12,289 nucleotides of DNA from NCBI GenBank assembly GCA_052143835.1, contig JBKQRV010000041.1:1-12289 (forward strand), given 5' to 3'. A program made the translations under genes and the position numbers. Shown piece by piece: positions 1-6,219 of the stretch. Position 1 is the first letter of the stretch, and every line of letters starts with the position of its first letter. This stretch comes from DASPPM01 sp052143835. GTDB taxonomy: Bacteria; Pseudomonadota; Alphaproteobacteria; JACZXZ01. The notes below the pieces were generated by a model. The model had not been told where the DNA came from and did not search any database. It worked only from the letters and a program-made list of their open reading frames with translations.

Positions 1-37
1 TTGCCCACATGCCCACAGCCGCCACAACAACAAGCAT
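1..37 (-). other. Possible 5' end of a divergent CDS at left edge
   Basis: On the minus strand, an ATG at 37 opens a frame that runs to the window edge and reads MLVVVAAVGMWA, a hydrophobic start such as a signal peptide or first membrane segment. The same frame stays open upstream to a TTG at 82, giving LESRPFRPPELIKLH before the methionine. No convincing ribosome binding site precedes either start. The visible part is too short to identify, and it may be chance in GC-rich DNA. Confidence 0.2.
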
Positions 38-173
38 GTGCAGCTTGATCAGTTCAGGAGGTCGGAACGGCCGCGACTCCAATTAAGAAACCGCTCCGCG
101 TGGTCCCAGCGATGGGGTCCACTTCAACTCATGCCCCTGTCCCTGTACGCCATCCCGAAGGGATGGGAGGGTG

Positions 174-1076
174 ATGGGCGCGCGCAGCAAGTACCGTGAG
201 GACATGCCGCCTGTATCCCGCCTCTTCGATCTCATCGTCATGGTCGACTGGTCGGCGGCGAACCGGCCGGGGCCGCCTCGCCCGCGGAAGGACCAGATCT
301 GGATCGGCTGGGGGACGAGGCGCACGCGGCCCGCGCCGCGCTATTGCCGCACGCGGCAGGAGGCGGCGGCATTCCTCGAGGAGCTGCTCGCTTCCGTGCG
401 CGGCTCCGCCCTCATCGGCTTCGATTTCCCCAACGCCTATCCGCAGGGCTCGGGGCTCGGCGGCGGGCGCGCGCTCGCCGCGAGGCTCGCCGCCTCGATC
501 GAAGACGGCCCTGACAACCGCAACAACCGCTTCGAGGTGGCGCGCGCGCTCAACCGCAAGCTCGGCCGGCCGCCGGGTCCCTTCTGGATGTGCCCGGCGG
601 CGCTTGCCGACGAGGCGCTCACGCTCAAGCGGCCGCCCGAGAGGGAGCGCGGCTTCAGCCAATTCCGCATCGTCGAGCGCCGCCTCCGCGCGCGGCGAAT
701 ATTTCCCCATTCGGTGTGGCAGCTCGGCGGCGCCGGCTCGGTCGGCGGCCAGACGCTCATGGGCATGCCGGTCGTCCACCGCCTGCTCACGGCACCTCGC
801 CTCACCCAACGCTCGCGCCTCTGGCCCTTCGAGACGGAGTGGGACGCCCGCCTCGAGGGCATCGTGCATGCCGAGGTGTGGCCGAGCCTCTTTCCCTCAG
901 ACGACCAGCCCTACAAGATCAAGGATGCACGCCAGGTGGCGGCGGTGCGCGATGCGCTCCTCGCGGCCGATCGCAAGGGCAGCTTGCGCGCCCATTTCGC
1001 CCGGCCCTCGGGCTTGAGCGAGCGGGAGAGCCGCATCTGCCTCAGGGAGGAGGGCTGGATTCTGGGCGTTCCCTGA
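174..1076 (+). CDS. DUF429-like hypothetical protein (RNase H-like fold family)
   Basis: A conserved-looking protein of 300 residues with no experimentally defined role that I can name. Counting from the GTG at 171, it has VDWSAA at 25-30, GFDFP at 83-87, a glycine-rich QLGGAGSVGGQTLMGMP at 184-200, AEVWPSL at 234-240, KDARQ at 251-255 and a closing EEGWILG. The early D-W-S and the later FDFP acid match the pattern of DUF429-type proteins, which are predicted to adopt an RNase H-like fold. Alphaproteobacterial relatives are often labelled 'molybdopterin guanine dinucleotide synthesis', a label I would not trust without support. No signal peptide or membrane segment is seen, so it is probably cytoplasmic. 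The start is uncertain: GTG 171 and ATG 174 follow AAGGGA at 158-163, while ATG 204 would begin closer to the conserved core. It stands alone and faces the HTH gene convergently. Confidence 0.8.
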   Translation: MGARSKYREDMPPVSRLFDLIVMVDWSAANRPGPPRPRKDQIWIGWGTRRTRPAPRYCRTRQEAAAFLEELLASVRGSALIGFDFPNAYPQGSGLGGGRALAARLAASIEDGPDNRNNRFEVARALNRKLGRPPGPFWMCPAALADEALTLKRPPERERGFSQFRIVERRLRARRIFPHSVWQLGGAGSVGGQTLMGMPVVHRLLTAPRLTQRSRLWPFETEWDARLEGIVHAEVWPSLFPSDDQPYKIKDARQVAAVRDALLAADRKGSLRAHFARPSGLSERESRICLREEGWILGVP

Positions 1077-1100
1077 GCGCCTCGCTCGCGGCGGGCGCTT
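1076..1100 (+). terminator. Weak terminator-like hairpin
   Basis: AGCGCC (1076-1081) pairs with GGCGCT (1094-1099), followed by only two or three T residues. It begins on the last base of the DUF429-like stop codon and lies between convergent genes. The stem is short and the loop is 12 nt, so this is a suggestion only. Confidence 0.3.
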
Positions 1101-1135
1101 TCGCATCTCGACCCGCCTTGGCGGACGCAAGAGCT

Positions 1136-1426
1136 TCACACCAGTTCCATCCGCAGTTGGCGGCCGACGGCGCGGGCCGCACGGGCCAGCGTGCCCAGCG
1201 TCACGGACTCGTTCTCGGGATCGAGAAGCCGGTCGAGCTGCGCCCGGCTTGTGCGCATGCGCCTGGCAAGTGCCGACTTGGTGATGCCCTGATCCCGCAT
1301 GACCGCATCAAGCTGCCGCGCGATCACGCGCTTGATGGCCCGCGCGGTCACTTCCTCATAGATGCCGTTCTCCTTCAAGAAATCGTCGAAGGACGATCCG
1401 ATACGGCCCTTTTTCCTCTTCGTCAT
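1136..1426 (-). CDS. HigA-like XRE/helix-turn-helix regulator, no toxin partner seen
   Basis: A 96-residue DNA-binding protein. The helix-turn-helix is clear at residues 48-69 (ITKSALARRMRTSRAQLDRLLD), followed by the helical tail SVTLGTLARAARAVGRQLRMELV typical of HigA-type antitoxins and their stand-alone relatives. The N-terminal half (SSFDDFLKENGIYEEVTARAIKRVIARQL) matches a known small XRE family often mis-labelled as Fis-type. I start at ATG 1426, which leaves a GGAAA about 6 nt upstream; ATGs at 1474 and 1486 extend the frame but add a sequence unlike the family. HigA antitoxins normally follow a HigB/RelE toxin gene, but no toxin-like frame is present upstream or downstream, so this is an orphan regulator or solitary antitoxin. 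A palindrome inside its predicted promoter suggests autorepression. Confidence 0.82.
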   Translation of the reverse strand: MTKRKKGRIGSSFDDFLKENGIYEEVTARAIKRVIARQLDAVMRDQGITKSALARRMRTSRAQLDRLLDPENESVTLGTLARAARAVGRQLRMELV

Positions 1427-1487
1427 GAGATTTCCAGATGGAAGGGCATAGGAGGCGGCTAGAAGTCGCTTCATGTATCGAGACATC

Positions 1488-1516
1488 ACTGTATCAAAAT
1501 TGATACGTAGCGGCAA
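1488..1516 (-). promoter_or_regulatory. Predicted sigma-70 promoter of the HTH gene
   Basis: On the minus strand, TTGCCG (1516-1511) and TACAGT (1493-1488) are separated by exactly 17 nt. Transcription would begin near 1481, about 55 nt before ATG 1426. The spacer contains the inverted repeat at 1491-1506. Confidence 0.5.
1491..1506. promoter_or_regulatory. Perfect inverted repeat, likely operator
   Basis: GTATCAA (1491-1497) and TTGATAC (1500-1506) are perfect 7-bp arms around a 2-nt AA spacer. The site is AT-rich in a GC-rich setting and sits between the -35 and -10 elements of the HTH promoter. This is the usual place for a HigA/XRE dimer to repress its own gene. A further GTATC lies at 1475-1479. 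The plus-strand TTGATA (1500-1505) with TAAAGA (1522-1527) could also serve as a weak promoter toward gapR, making the site a possible shared switch. Confidence 0.6.
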
Positions 1517-1705
1517 TATGATAAAGACAGCGTCCTTAAGACAAGGGGTCGCCCGCGATCAAGCCTTAGTGCCGCCGTCTCCGGCCGTCGTTTCGTGCGC
1601 CTGTTTCCCAAGCGCCTCGCCTGACGGCTTGCGCGCGGCACCGGCCGCGCGGTATGAGAGGCACATCCGAGCATGAGCCCGCAAAGAAAACAGGGGAAGG
1701 GAAAG

Positions 1706-1948
1706 ATGCCCGACGTCGGCGGCATTGCGGCCGAGCAGCTGCGCTCGCTGGTCGAGCGGATCGAGCGGCTGGAGGATGAGAAGAAGGCGCTCTCGGACGA
1801 TATCCGCGACGTCTACGCCCAGGCCAAGGGCGGCGGCTTCGATCTCAAGGTGCTGCGCCAGATCATCCGCCTGCGCAAGCTGAACAGCGCCGAGCGCCAG
1901 GAGCAGGAGACGCTCCTCGACGTCTACAAGCGCGCGCTCGGCATGTGA
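1706..1948 (+). CDS. gapR: DUF2312 nucleoid-associated protein, GapR-like
   Basis: An 80-residue protein matching the DUF2312/GapR family. In Caulobacter, GapR binds overtwisted, AT-rich DNA ahead of replication and transcription and stimulates type II topoisomerases; that role is taken from the family and not shown here. The sequence shows the family layout: an N-terminal coiled coil (LRSLVERIERLEDEKKALSDDIRDVYAQAKGGGFD), then the basic stretch LKVLRQIIRLRKL and the ending QEQETLLDVYKRALGM. Length is close to the 89 residues of the Caulobacter protein. I prefer ATG 1706 because AGGGGAAGGGAAAG sits just upstream and the product then begins like the family; an in-frame ATG at 1673 would add a basic MSPQRKQGKGK. 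It is divergent from the HTH gene with a leader of about 190 bp. The gene name rests on family similarity. Confidence 0.88.
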   Translation: MPDVGGIAAEQLRSLVERIERLEDEKKALSDDIRDVYAQAKGGGFDLKVLRQIIRLRKLNSAERQEQETLLDVYKRALGM

Positions 1949-2034
1949 GGCGGCGGGGCGCGCTCGATAAAGCTAAAGGGATTCCAAGGCGTTCGCTCCT
2001 CCCTGCGGTCGGCCGCAATGCCGCCGGCTTCGGT

Positions 2035-2063
2035 TTGACAGGGCCCACCCGCGACCCCATGAT
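2035..2063 (+). promoter_or_regulatory. Predicted ftsH promoter
   Basis: A perfect TTGACA (2035-2040) is followed after 17 nt by CATGAT (2058-2063). Transcription would start near 2070, giving a leader of about 45 nt before the ftsH ATG. It resembles a housekeeping promoter; no heat-shock (RpoH) pattern was recognised. Confidence 0.6.
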
Positions 2064-2113
2064 TTGAAGAGGAGACTTGCCCCGGGCTCGACCCTCGGAA
2101 GGGCTGACAGGCG

Positions 2114-4009
2114 ATGAAGCGCATACCGCCATGGCTGAGCTGGGCGTTGATCGGGGCCTTCCTGGTGCTCGCCTTTCTCATGAGCGGGCTCGAGCCGGGC
2201 AACCAGCCTCCGGTCGCCGAGATTTCCTATACAGAGCTGAGGAAGTTGATCGACGAGGGCAGCGTCGCCTCGATGACGCTCAAGGGCGAGGAGGCCCGCG
2301 CGCATCTCAAGAAGGCGCTGCCGCTCGGCCAGAAGGGGGCGGACGTCGAGGACGTGGCGACGCTCCTGCCGAGCATCGGCGATCCCTCGCTGATCCCGGC
2401 ACTCGAGGCCAGGGGGGTCGAGCTCACCAGCCTGCCCGCGGACGATGGCGGCGGCAGGCGCTTTCTTTACGCGATCGCCCCCTGGGTCCTGCTCATCGGC
2501 ATCTATTGGTTCTTCTGGAACCGCATGTACCGCAACATGGCGGGTGGGCTCGGCGGGCGCGACGTGACGGATTTCCTCTACGGCTCCGCCAAGCGCGAGG
2601 TCAAGGATGCGCCCAAGGTCACCTTCGCCGACGTGGCCGGGCAGGACAACGCCAAGCGCGAGGTGGCCGAGCTCGTGGATTTCCTCAAGAACCCCGAGCA
2701 ATACCGCAAGCTCGGCGCCGAGCCGCCGCGGGGCGTGCTCATGGTGGGCCCCCCCGGCACGGGAAAGACCCTGCTTGCGCGGGCCCTTGCCGGCGAGGCG
2801 GGGGTGCCCTTCTTCTACATCTCGGCCTCCGAGTTCATCGAGGTGTTCGTCGGCGTGGGCGCCTCGCGGGTGCGCAAGATGTTCGAGGAGGCGAAGAAGC
2901 GGGCGCCGAGCATCATCTTCATCGACGAGCTCGATTCGATCGGCCGCGTGCGCGGCACGGGGCTCGGCGGCGGCCACGACGAGCGCGAGCAGACGCTCAA
3001 CCAGATTCTCGCCGAGATGGACGGCTTTCAGGGTCACGAGGCGGTGATCGTGCTGGCGGCGACCAACCGCCCCGACGTGCTCGATCCCGCCCTCCTGCGC
3101 CCCGGCCGCTTCGACCGTCATGTGACCCTCGAGCTGCCCGACAAGGCGGCGCGCGAGGCCATCCTCAAGGTGCACGTGCGCAAGGTGCCGCTCGCGAGCG
3201 ACGTCGATCTCTCGATCCTCGCCTCCTCCACTCCCGGCTTTTCCGGGGCCGATCTCAAGAACCTGATCAACGAGGCGGCGATGATGGCGGCGCGCGAGGG
3301 CGGCACCCAGGTCGCGATGCGCCATTTCGACGAGATGCGCGACAAGGTGATGATGGGCTCGGTGCGCACGCTCGCCATCCAGCCCGAGGAGCGCCATCGC
3401 CTGGCCGTGCACGAGAGCGGGCACACGGTGGTGACGCACTTCCTGCCGCACGCGGACCCGCTCTACAAGGTCACCATCATTCCGCGCGGCCGGGCGCTCG
3501 GCGCCACCCAGTCGCTGCCGGAGGAGGAGCGGCACACCTTGCCCGAGGAATATTTGCGCGACCGCATCGCCGTCATGCTGGGCGGGCGCACTTCGGAGCG
3601 CGAGCTCCTCGGCAGCGTTTCCACGGGTGCCGACGACGACATCCGCCAGGCAACGGCCCTCGCCCGCGCCATGGTCGCGCGTTGGGGCATGTCGAGCGAG
3701 ATCGGGCCGATGGATATGCGGGAGAGCGAGGAGCACCCCTTCCTCGGGCGCGAGATCGCGCAGCCCCGCCACTTCAGCGACACCACGGCTTATATGGTCG
3801 ACGAGGCGGTGCGCCGGCTCCTGCTCGAGGCGGAGGAGCGCGCGGCAACCGTCATTCGCGAGCATAAGCCGGGTCTCATGAGACTGATCGCAGCGCTCGA
3901 AGCGCACGAGACCCTCGGCCGCGGCGAGATCGAAGCCTGCCTCGGCCCGGGCGAGGCGCGCGTGGGCGACACCCGCGCCGACCCGAAGCGCGGGCCGCGC
4001 GCCGCGTGA
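2114..4009 (+). CDS. ftsH: ATP-dependent zinc metalloprotease FtsH (likely paralogue)
   Basis: A 631-residue inner-membrane AAA+ protease that would extract and degrade membrane and unstable cytosolic proteins as a hexamer. Membrane segments lie at about residues 8-24 and 118-135, flanking a periplasmic domain of about 93 residues. The AAA+ module has Walker A GPPGTGKT (212-219), the pore loop FVGVG (245-249), Walker B IIFIDE (267-272) and a second region of homology ending in arginine fingers RPGRFDR (329-335). The protease has HESGH (433-437), where most FtsH proteins have HEAGH, and a third zinc ligand at about Asp509 in STGADDDIRQAT. All catalytic residues are intact. GGAAGGG precedes the ATG by 10 nt. 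The usual alphaproteobacterial tilS-ftsH-glmM setting is absent, and the sequence differs from the housekeeping form, so I infer a second copy. A cytochrome c gene follows after 70 bp. Confidence 0.95.
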   Translation: MKRIPPWLSWALIGAFLVLAFLMSGLEPGNQPPVAEISYTELRKLIDEGSVASMTLKGEEARAHLKKALPLGQKGADVEDVATLLPSIGDPSLIPALEARGVELTSLPADDGGGRRFLYAIAPWVLLIGIYWFFWNRMYRNMAGGLGGRDVTDFLYGSAKREVKDAPKVTFADVAGQDNAKREVAELVDFLKNPEQYRKLGAEPPRGVLMVGPPGTGKTLLARALAGEAGVPFFYISASEFIEVFVGVGASRVRKMFEEAKKRAPSIIFIDELDSIGRVRGTGLGGGHDEREQTLNQILAEMDGFQGHEAVIVLAATNRPDVLDPALLRPGRFDRHVTLELPDKAAREAILKVHVRKVPLASDVDLSILASSTPGFSGADLKNLINEAAMMAAREGGTQVAMRHFDEMRDKVMMGSVRTLAIQPEERHRLAVHESGHTVVTHFLPHADPLYKVTIIPRGRALGATQSLPEEERHTLPEEYLRDRIAVMLGGRTSERELLGSVSTGADDDIRQATALARAMVARWGMSSEIGPMDMRESEEHPFLGREIAQPRHFSDTTAYMVDEAVRRLLLEAEERAATVIREHKPGLMRLIAALEAHETLGRGEIEACLGPGEARVGDTRADPKRGPRAA

Positions 4010-4023
4010 GCGCGGGAGACGGG

Positions 4024-4070
4024 CCCCCTGCCTCGCCCCGACCCTCTCGTTCCCGAGGAGGAGAGGGGGG
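4024..4070. repeat. Palindromic intergenic repeat overlapping the cytochrome c ribosome binding site
   Basis: CCCTCTC (4042-4048) pairs with GAGAGGG (4061-4067), and an alternative inner stem CTCG/CGAG lies at 4046-4057. The flanking CCTCGCCCCGACCCTCTC resembles the short palindromes dispersed between genes in many GC-rich proteobacteria. The right arm (GGAGGAGAGGGGGG) is also the purine-rich ribosome binding site for the next gene. No T tract follows, so it is not a classic terminator. Confidence 0.5.
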
Positions 4071-4079
4071 AATGTTGTG

Positions 4080-4565
4080 ATGCGGCGAAGGCACCCTCTC
4101 AAGCTCTTGGCGGTCGTGGGCGCGGTCTTGGCCGTGGCGGCGCTCGTCGGCGTCTGGTGGCTCAAGCACGGCACGGCCTATCGTCCGGGCGATCCGGACG
4201 ATCCGCACCAGCTAGCACTCGGGCAGAAGGTCTATGCCGAGGCCTGCGCCTCCTGTCACGGCGTGCATCTCGAGGGCCAGCCCAACTGGCGCCTGCGCAA
4301 GCCGGACGGCCGTCTGCCCGCACCACCGCATGACTTCCACGGCCACACTTGGCGCCATGCCGACGCGGAGCTCTTCGGCATGGTCAAGCGCGGCATCGCG
4401 CCCTACGCGCCGCCAGGCTACCAGACCGACATGAAGGGCTTCGCGGGCGTGCTGTCGGACGAGCAGATCTGGGCGGTCATCGCCTACATCAAGAGCGCCT
4501 GGCCGCCGGAGTTCCGCACTTATCAGCAAAGGGTCACCGAGGGTGCGCGCGGCCACGACGAATGA
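4080..4565 (+). CDS. Membrane-anchored class I cytochrome c
   Basis: A 161-residue monoheme cytochrome c facing the periplasm. Counting from the GTG at 4077, residues 8-29 form an N-terminal anchor or uncleaved signal, then comes the heme-binding CASCH (57-61) and a likely methionine ligand in GYQTDMKGF (Met119). The C-terminal helix LSDEQIWAVIAYIKSAWP (126-143) is the standard closing helix of class I cytochromes. The PAPPHDFHGHTWRHADAELFGMVKRG segment is shared with a family of small cytochromes seen in respiratory and metal-related clusters. I prefer ATG 4080, nine nt after a GGAGGAGAGGGGGG site, over the adjoining GTG 4077. It lies between ftsH and the DUF2282 gene on the same strand. The electron donor and acceptor cannot be deduced; no oxidase subunit is nearby. 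Confidence 0.9.
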   Translation: MRRRHPLKLLAVVGAVLAVAALVGVWWLKHGTAYRPGDPDDPHQLALGQKVYAEACASCHGVHLEGQPNWRLRKPDGRLPAPPHDFHGHTWRHADAELFGMVKRGIAPYAPPGYQTDMKGFAGVLSDEQIWAVIAYIKSAWPPEFRTYQQRVTEGARGHDE

Positions 4566-4579
4566 AAGGCCTGCTGCGA

Positions 4580-4608
4580 TTGCAAAAGCGGCGGCAATGG
4601 CTTATTTG
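4580..4608 (+). promoter_or_regulatory. Possible promoter of the DUF2282 gene
   Basis: TTGCAA (4580-4585) and TATTTG (4603-4608) are 17 nt apart, just upstream of the DUF2282 start. The match is moderate. The gene could equally be read from the upstream operon. Confidence 0.3.
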
Positions 4609-4634
4609 AGAACGGGTCCCTCGGGAGTATGCGA

Positions 4635-4931
4635 ATGAAGCGCGCGCTTTTGATTGCTTCGGCGGTTGCGGCGGTGGTTGCCGGACAGGCGTTGGCCGAG
4701 TCCGGCAGCGATCAGCCCATCGACGAGAAATGCTACGGCGTTTCGCCCCACGACGTCTCGGAGTGCGGCGGCGATCCGCAGACCTGCGCGCGCATGACGA
4801 GCGCCGAGCAGCCGGCCAAGGACGCCAGCAAGGAAGCCGCCCAAGGCAAGGACGAGGAGTTGTGGGCCTATGTCCCCAAGGGGACGTGCGTGAAGATCTA
4901 CCGCGGCAGCCTCACGCCCAAGACCTCCTGA
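4635..4931 (+). CDS. DUF2282 small secreted four-cysteine protein, BufA1/bufferin precursor-like
   Basis: A 98-residue exported protein. A signal peptide (MKRALLIASAVAAVVAGQALA) is followed by the DUF2282 pattern: EKCYG, a middle cysteine, CAR, then W-YVPKGTC-K and GSLTP. Counting from the ATG at 4629, the four cysteines are at 35, 46, 53 and 87, the number and order typical of the family. DUF2282 members include BufA1 precursors of bufferins, ribosomally made peptides in which BufB (DUF692) and BufC modify cysteines so that the peptide binds copper in the periplasm. Neither partner is in this window, so modification and copper binding are inference. ATG 4635 is chosen because CGGGAG ends 7 nt upstream; ATG 4629 is too close to it. 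The insert KDASKEAAQGKDEE between the third and fourth cysteines is charged. The gene lies 69 bp after the cytochrome c gene and converges on the dehydrogenase gene. Confidence 0.85.
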   Translation: MKRALLIASAVAAVVAGQALAESGSDQPIDEKCYGVSPHDVSECGGDPQTCARMTSAEQPAKDASKEAAQGKDEELWAYVPKGTCVKIYRGSLTPKTS

Positions 4932-4947
4932 GCGCCGGCACCCTCCC

Positions 4948-5664
4948 TCAGAACTTCTCGACCCACGGCCTGAGATCGAGCTCGAGCGTCCAGGCGTTCC
5001 GCCGCTGGCGGTGGAGCTGGTAATAGGCCTCGGCGATGGCGTCGGGCTCGAGCAGCGCGTCGGCGCCGCGCTCCTCCCGGCGATAACCCGGGCGCTCGCC
5101 CGCGATCTGCCCGTCGATGATGACGTGCGCCACATGCACGCCCTTGGCCTGGAACTCGCGCGCCATGCTCTGCGCCAGCGCACGCAGGCCGAATTTGCCG
5201 ACCGCGAGATTGTGGAAGAAGGCACCGCCGCGCAAGCTGGCGGTGGCGCCGGTGAAGAGGATGGTCCCGGCGCAGCCGTGCTCGGGCGCGCGCGGGAGCA
5301 TGAGCCGCACGGCGGCGCGCCCGACGAGGAAGCCGCCCATGCAGGCGACGCGCCAACAGCGCTCGAACTCCTCGGCCGTGGTGTCGAGAATGCCTTTGCG
5401 CGCAAAGGCGCTCGCGTTGTAGACGACGAGGCTCGGCGCTCCCAGCTCCTCGGCCACTTGAGCGAAGAGGCGCTCGACCTCCGCCTCGCTCGTCGCATCG
5501 CAGCCATAGGCGCGGCCGCCGATCTCCGCGGCAAGGGGCTCGATCCGCTCGCGCCGGCGCGCCGCCAGTGCCACTCTCATGCCGGCCTTGGCAAAGCGCC
5601 GGGCGAGTGCTGCCCCCAGCCCGGGCCCCACGCCGACGACGACGGCGATCTCACTTTCGGCCAT
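4948..5664 (-). CDS. SDR-family oxidoreductase lacking the catalytic tyrosine
   Basis: A 238-residue protein with a Rossmann fold of the short-chain dehydrogenase/reductase family. The cofactor loop GVGPGLG is at 11-17 and the AARRRER stretch at 34-40 suggests NADP(H) preference. YNAS (82-85) keeps the Asn of the NAG motif. The active-site region reads TGATASLRGGAFFHNLAVGKFGLRAL (138-163). Lys157 is present, but the place of the catalytic Tyr, four residues earlier, holds Leu153, and the usual Ser is replaced by Ala140 or Thr141. A known alphaproteobacterial SDR subgroup with GATASLRGG and no tyrosine appears related; its substrate is unknown to me. AAGGAGGAG lies 6 nt before ATG 5664, a strong ribosome binding site. 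The gene follows the GNAT toxin by 30 nt on the same strand and may be cotranscribed with it. Confidence 0.88.
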   Translation of the reverse strand: MAESEIAVVVGVGPGLGAALARRFAKAGMRVALAARRRERIEPLAAEIGGRAYGCDATSEAEVERLFAQVAEELGAPSLVVYNASAFARKGILDTTAEEFERCWRVACMGGFLVGRAAVRLMLPRAPEHGCAGTILFTGATASLRGGAFFHNLAVGKFGLRALAQSMAREFQAKGVHVAHVIIDGQIAGERPGYRREERGADALLEPDAIAEAYYQLHRQRRNAWTLELDLRPWVEKF

Positions 5665-5694
5665 GACGGCTCCTCCTTCGCTGAACGTCTGCCG

Positions 5695-6219
5695 CTACTT
5701 CGACACGAGCTCCGCCACGACCGCCATGGGAATGATCATGCGCATCGTGTCCGCCAGGCGCAGAAAACCGTGCGCCTCGTAGAAGCACCGTGCATCCTCG
5801 TCGATCGCGTCGACCACGATCATAGACGCGCCGACGACCGCAGCATTCTCATACGCCATGCGCATGGCGCGCGCGAGCAGCATGCCGCCCAAGCCCTGGC
5901 CCTGGCGCTCCCGGGTGACGGCGAGGCGTCCGATCAAGGTGGCGCTGACGAGGGGATAACGCGGAATATGCCGACGCGCCGCCTCGGGCACGGCCCCTTG
6001 CTCCAAGGTGAAGGCGCAAAGGGTGAAGTAGCCGAGAATTTTTCCGGGGGCTGCCGGCTCGACCAGGACGAAGACCGCATTGGCCAAGCGGCGGATATCC
6101 TGCGTGGCCTGGGTCTTGAGGTAGCGGTCGAGGCTCTCAACGCCGCAAGCGAAGCTGCTGCGGTCGTGCTGCGTGCCCAGCGGCTCGACGCGGTACGCGG
6201 AGCCGCCTTGCCCAGCCAT
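5695..6219 (-). CDS. GNAT-family toxin, TacT/AtaT type
   Basis: A 174-residue GCN5-related N-acetyltransferase. Toxins of this type acetylate the amino group of charged tRNAs and stop translation; that activity is from the family. The N-terminal signature FACGVESLDRYLKTQATQDIRRLANAVFVLVE (23-54) is diagnostic for toxin-type GNATs. The acetyl-CoA loop RERQGQGLGG is at 103-112, and the conserved tyrosine of RCFYEAHGF is Tyr147, matching the catalytic tyrosine position of TacT. The start ATG 6219 overlaps the antitoxin stop by one base (TGATG), showing translational coupling; a longer frame upstream to 6390 is only a shadow over the antitoxin gene. All key residues are intact, so the toxin is probably active. 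Confidence 0.92.
   Translation of the reverse strand: MAGQGGSAYRVEPLGTQHDRSSFACGVESLDRYLKTQATQDIRRLANAVFVLVEPAAPGKILGYFTLCAFTLEQGAVPEAARRHIPRYPLVSATLIGRLAVTRERQGQGLGGMLLARAMRMAYENAAVVGASMIVVDAIDEDARCFYEAHGFLRLADTMRMIIPMAVVAELVSK

Noticed and set aside
1427..1725. Search for a RelE/HigB toxin beside the HTH gene
   Set aside because: Frames here, including one from 1725 to 1486 on the minus strand, show no RelE-like pattern.
2077..3867. A 596-codon open frame on the plus strand, starting at a TTG preceded by AGAGGAG
   Set aside because: The AGAGGAG looks like a good ribosome binding site, but the frame is out of phase with FtsH and its product is arginine- and glycine-rich noise.
1973..4174. 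A 733-codon open frame on the minus strand opposite ftsH
   Set aside because: It is a shadow of the real gene caused by high GC at third positions. It is rich in His, Arg, Ala and Gly with no domain pattern, while the plus strand has every FtsH motif.
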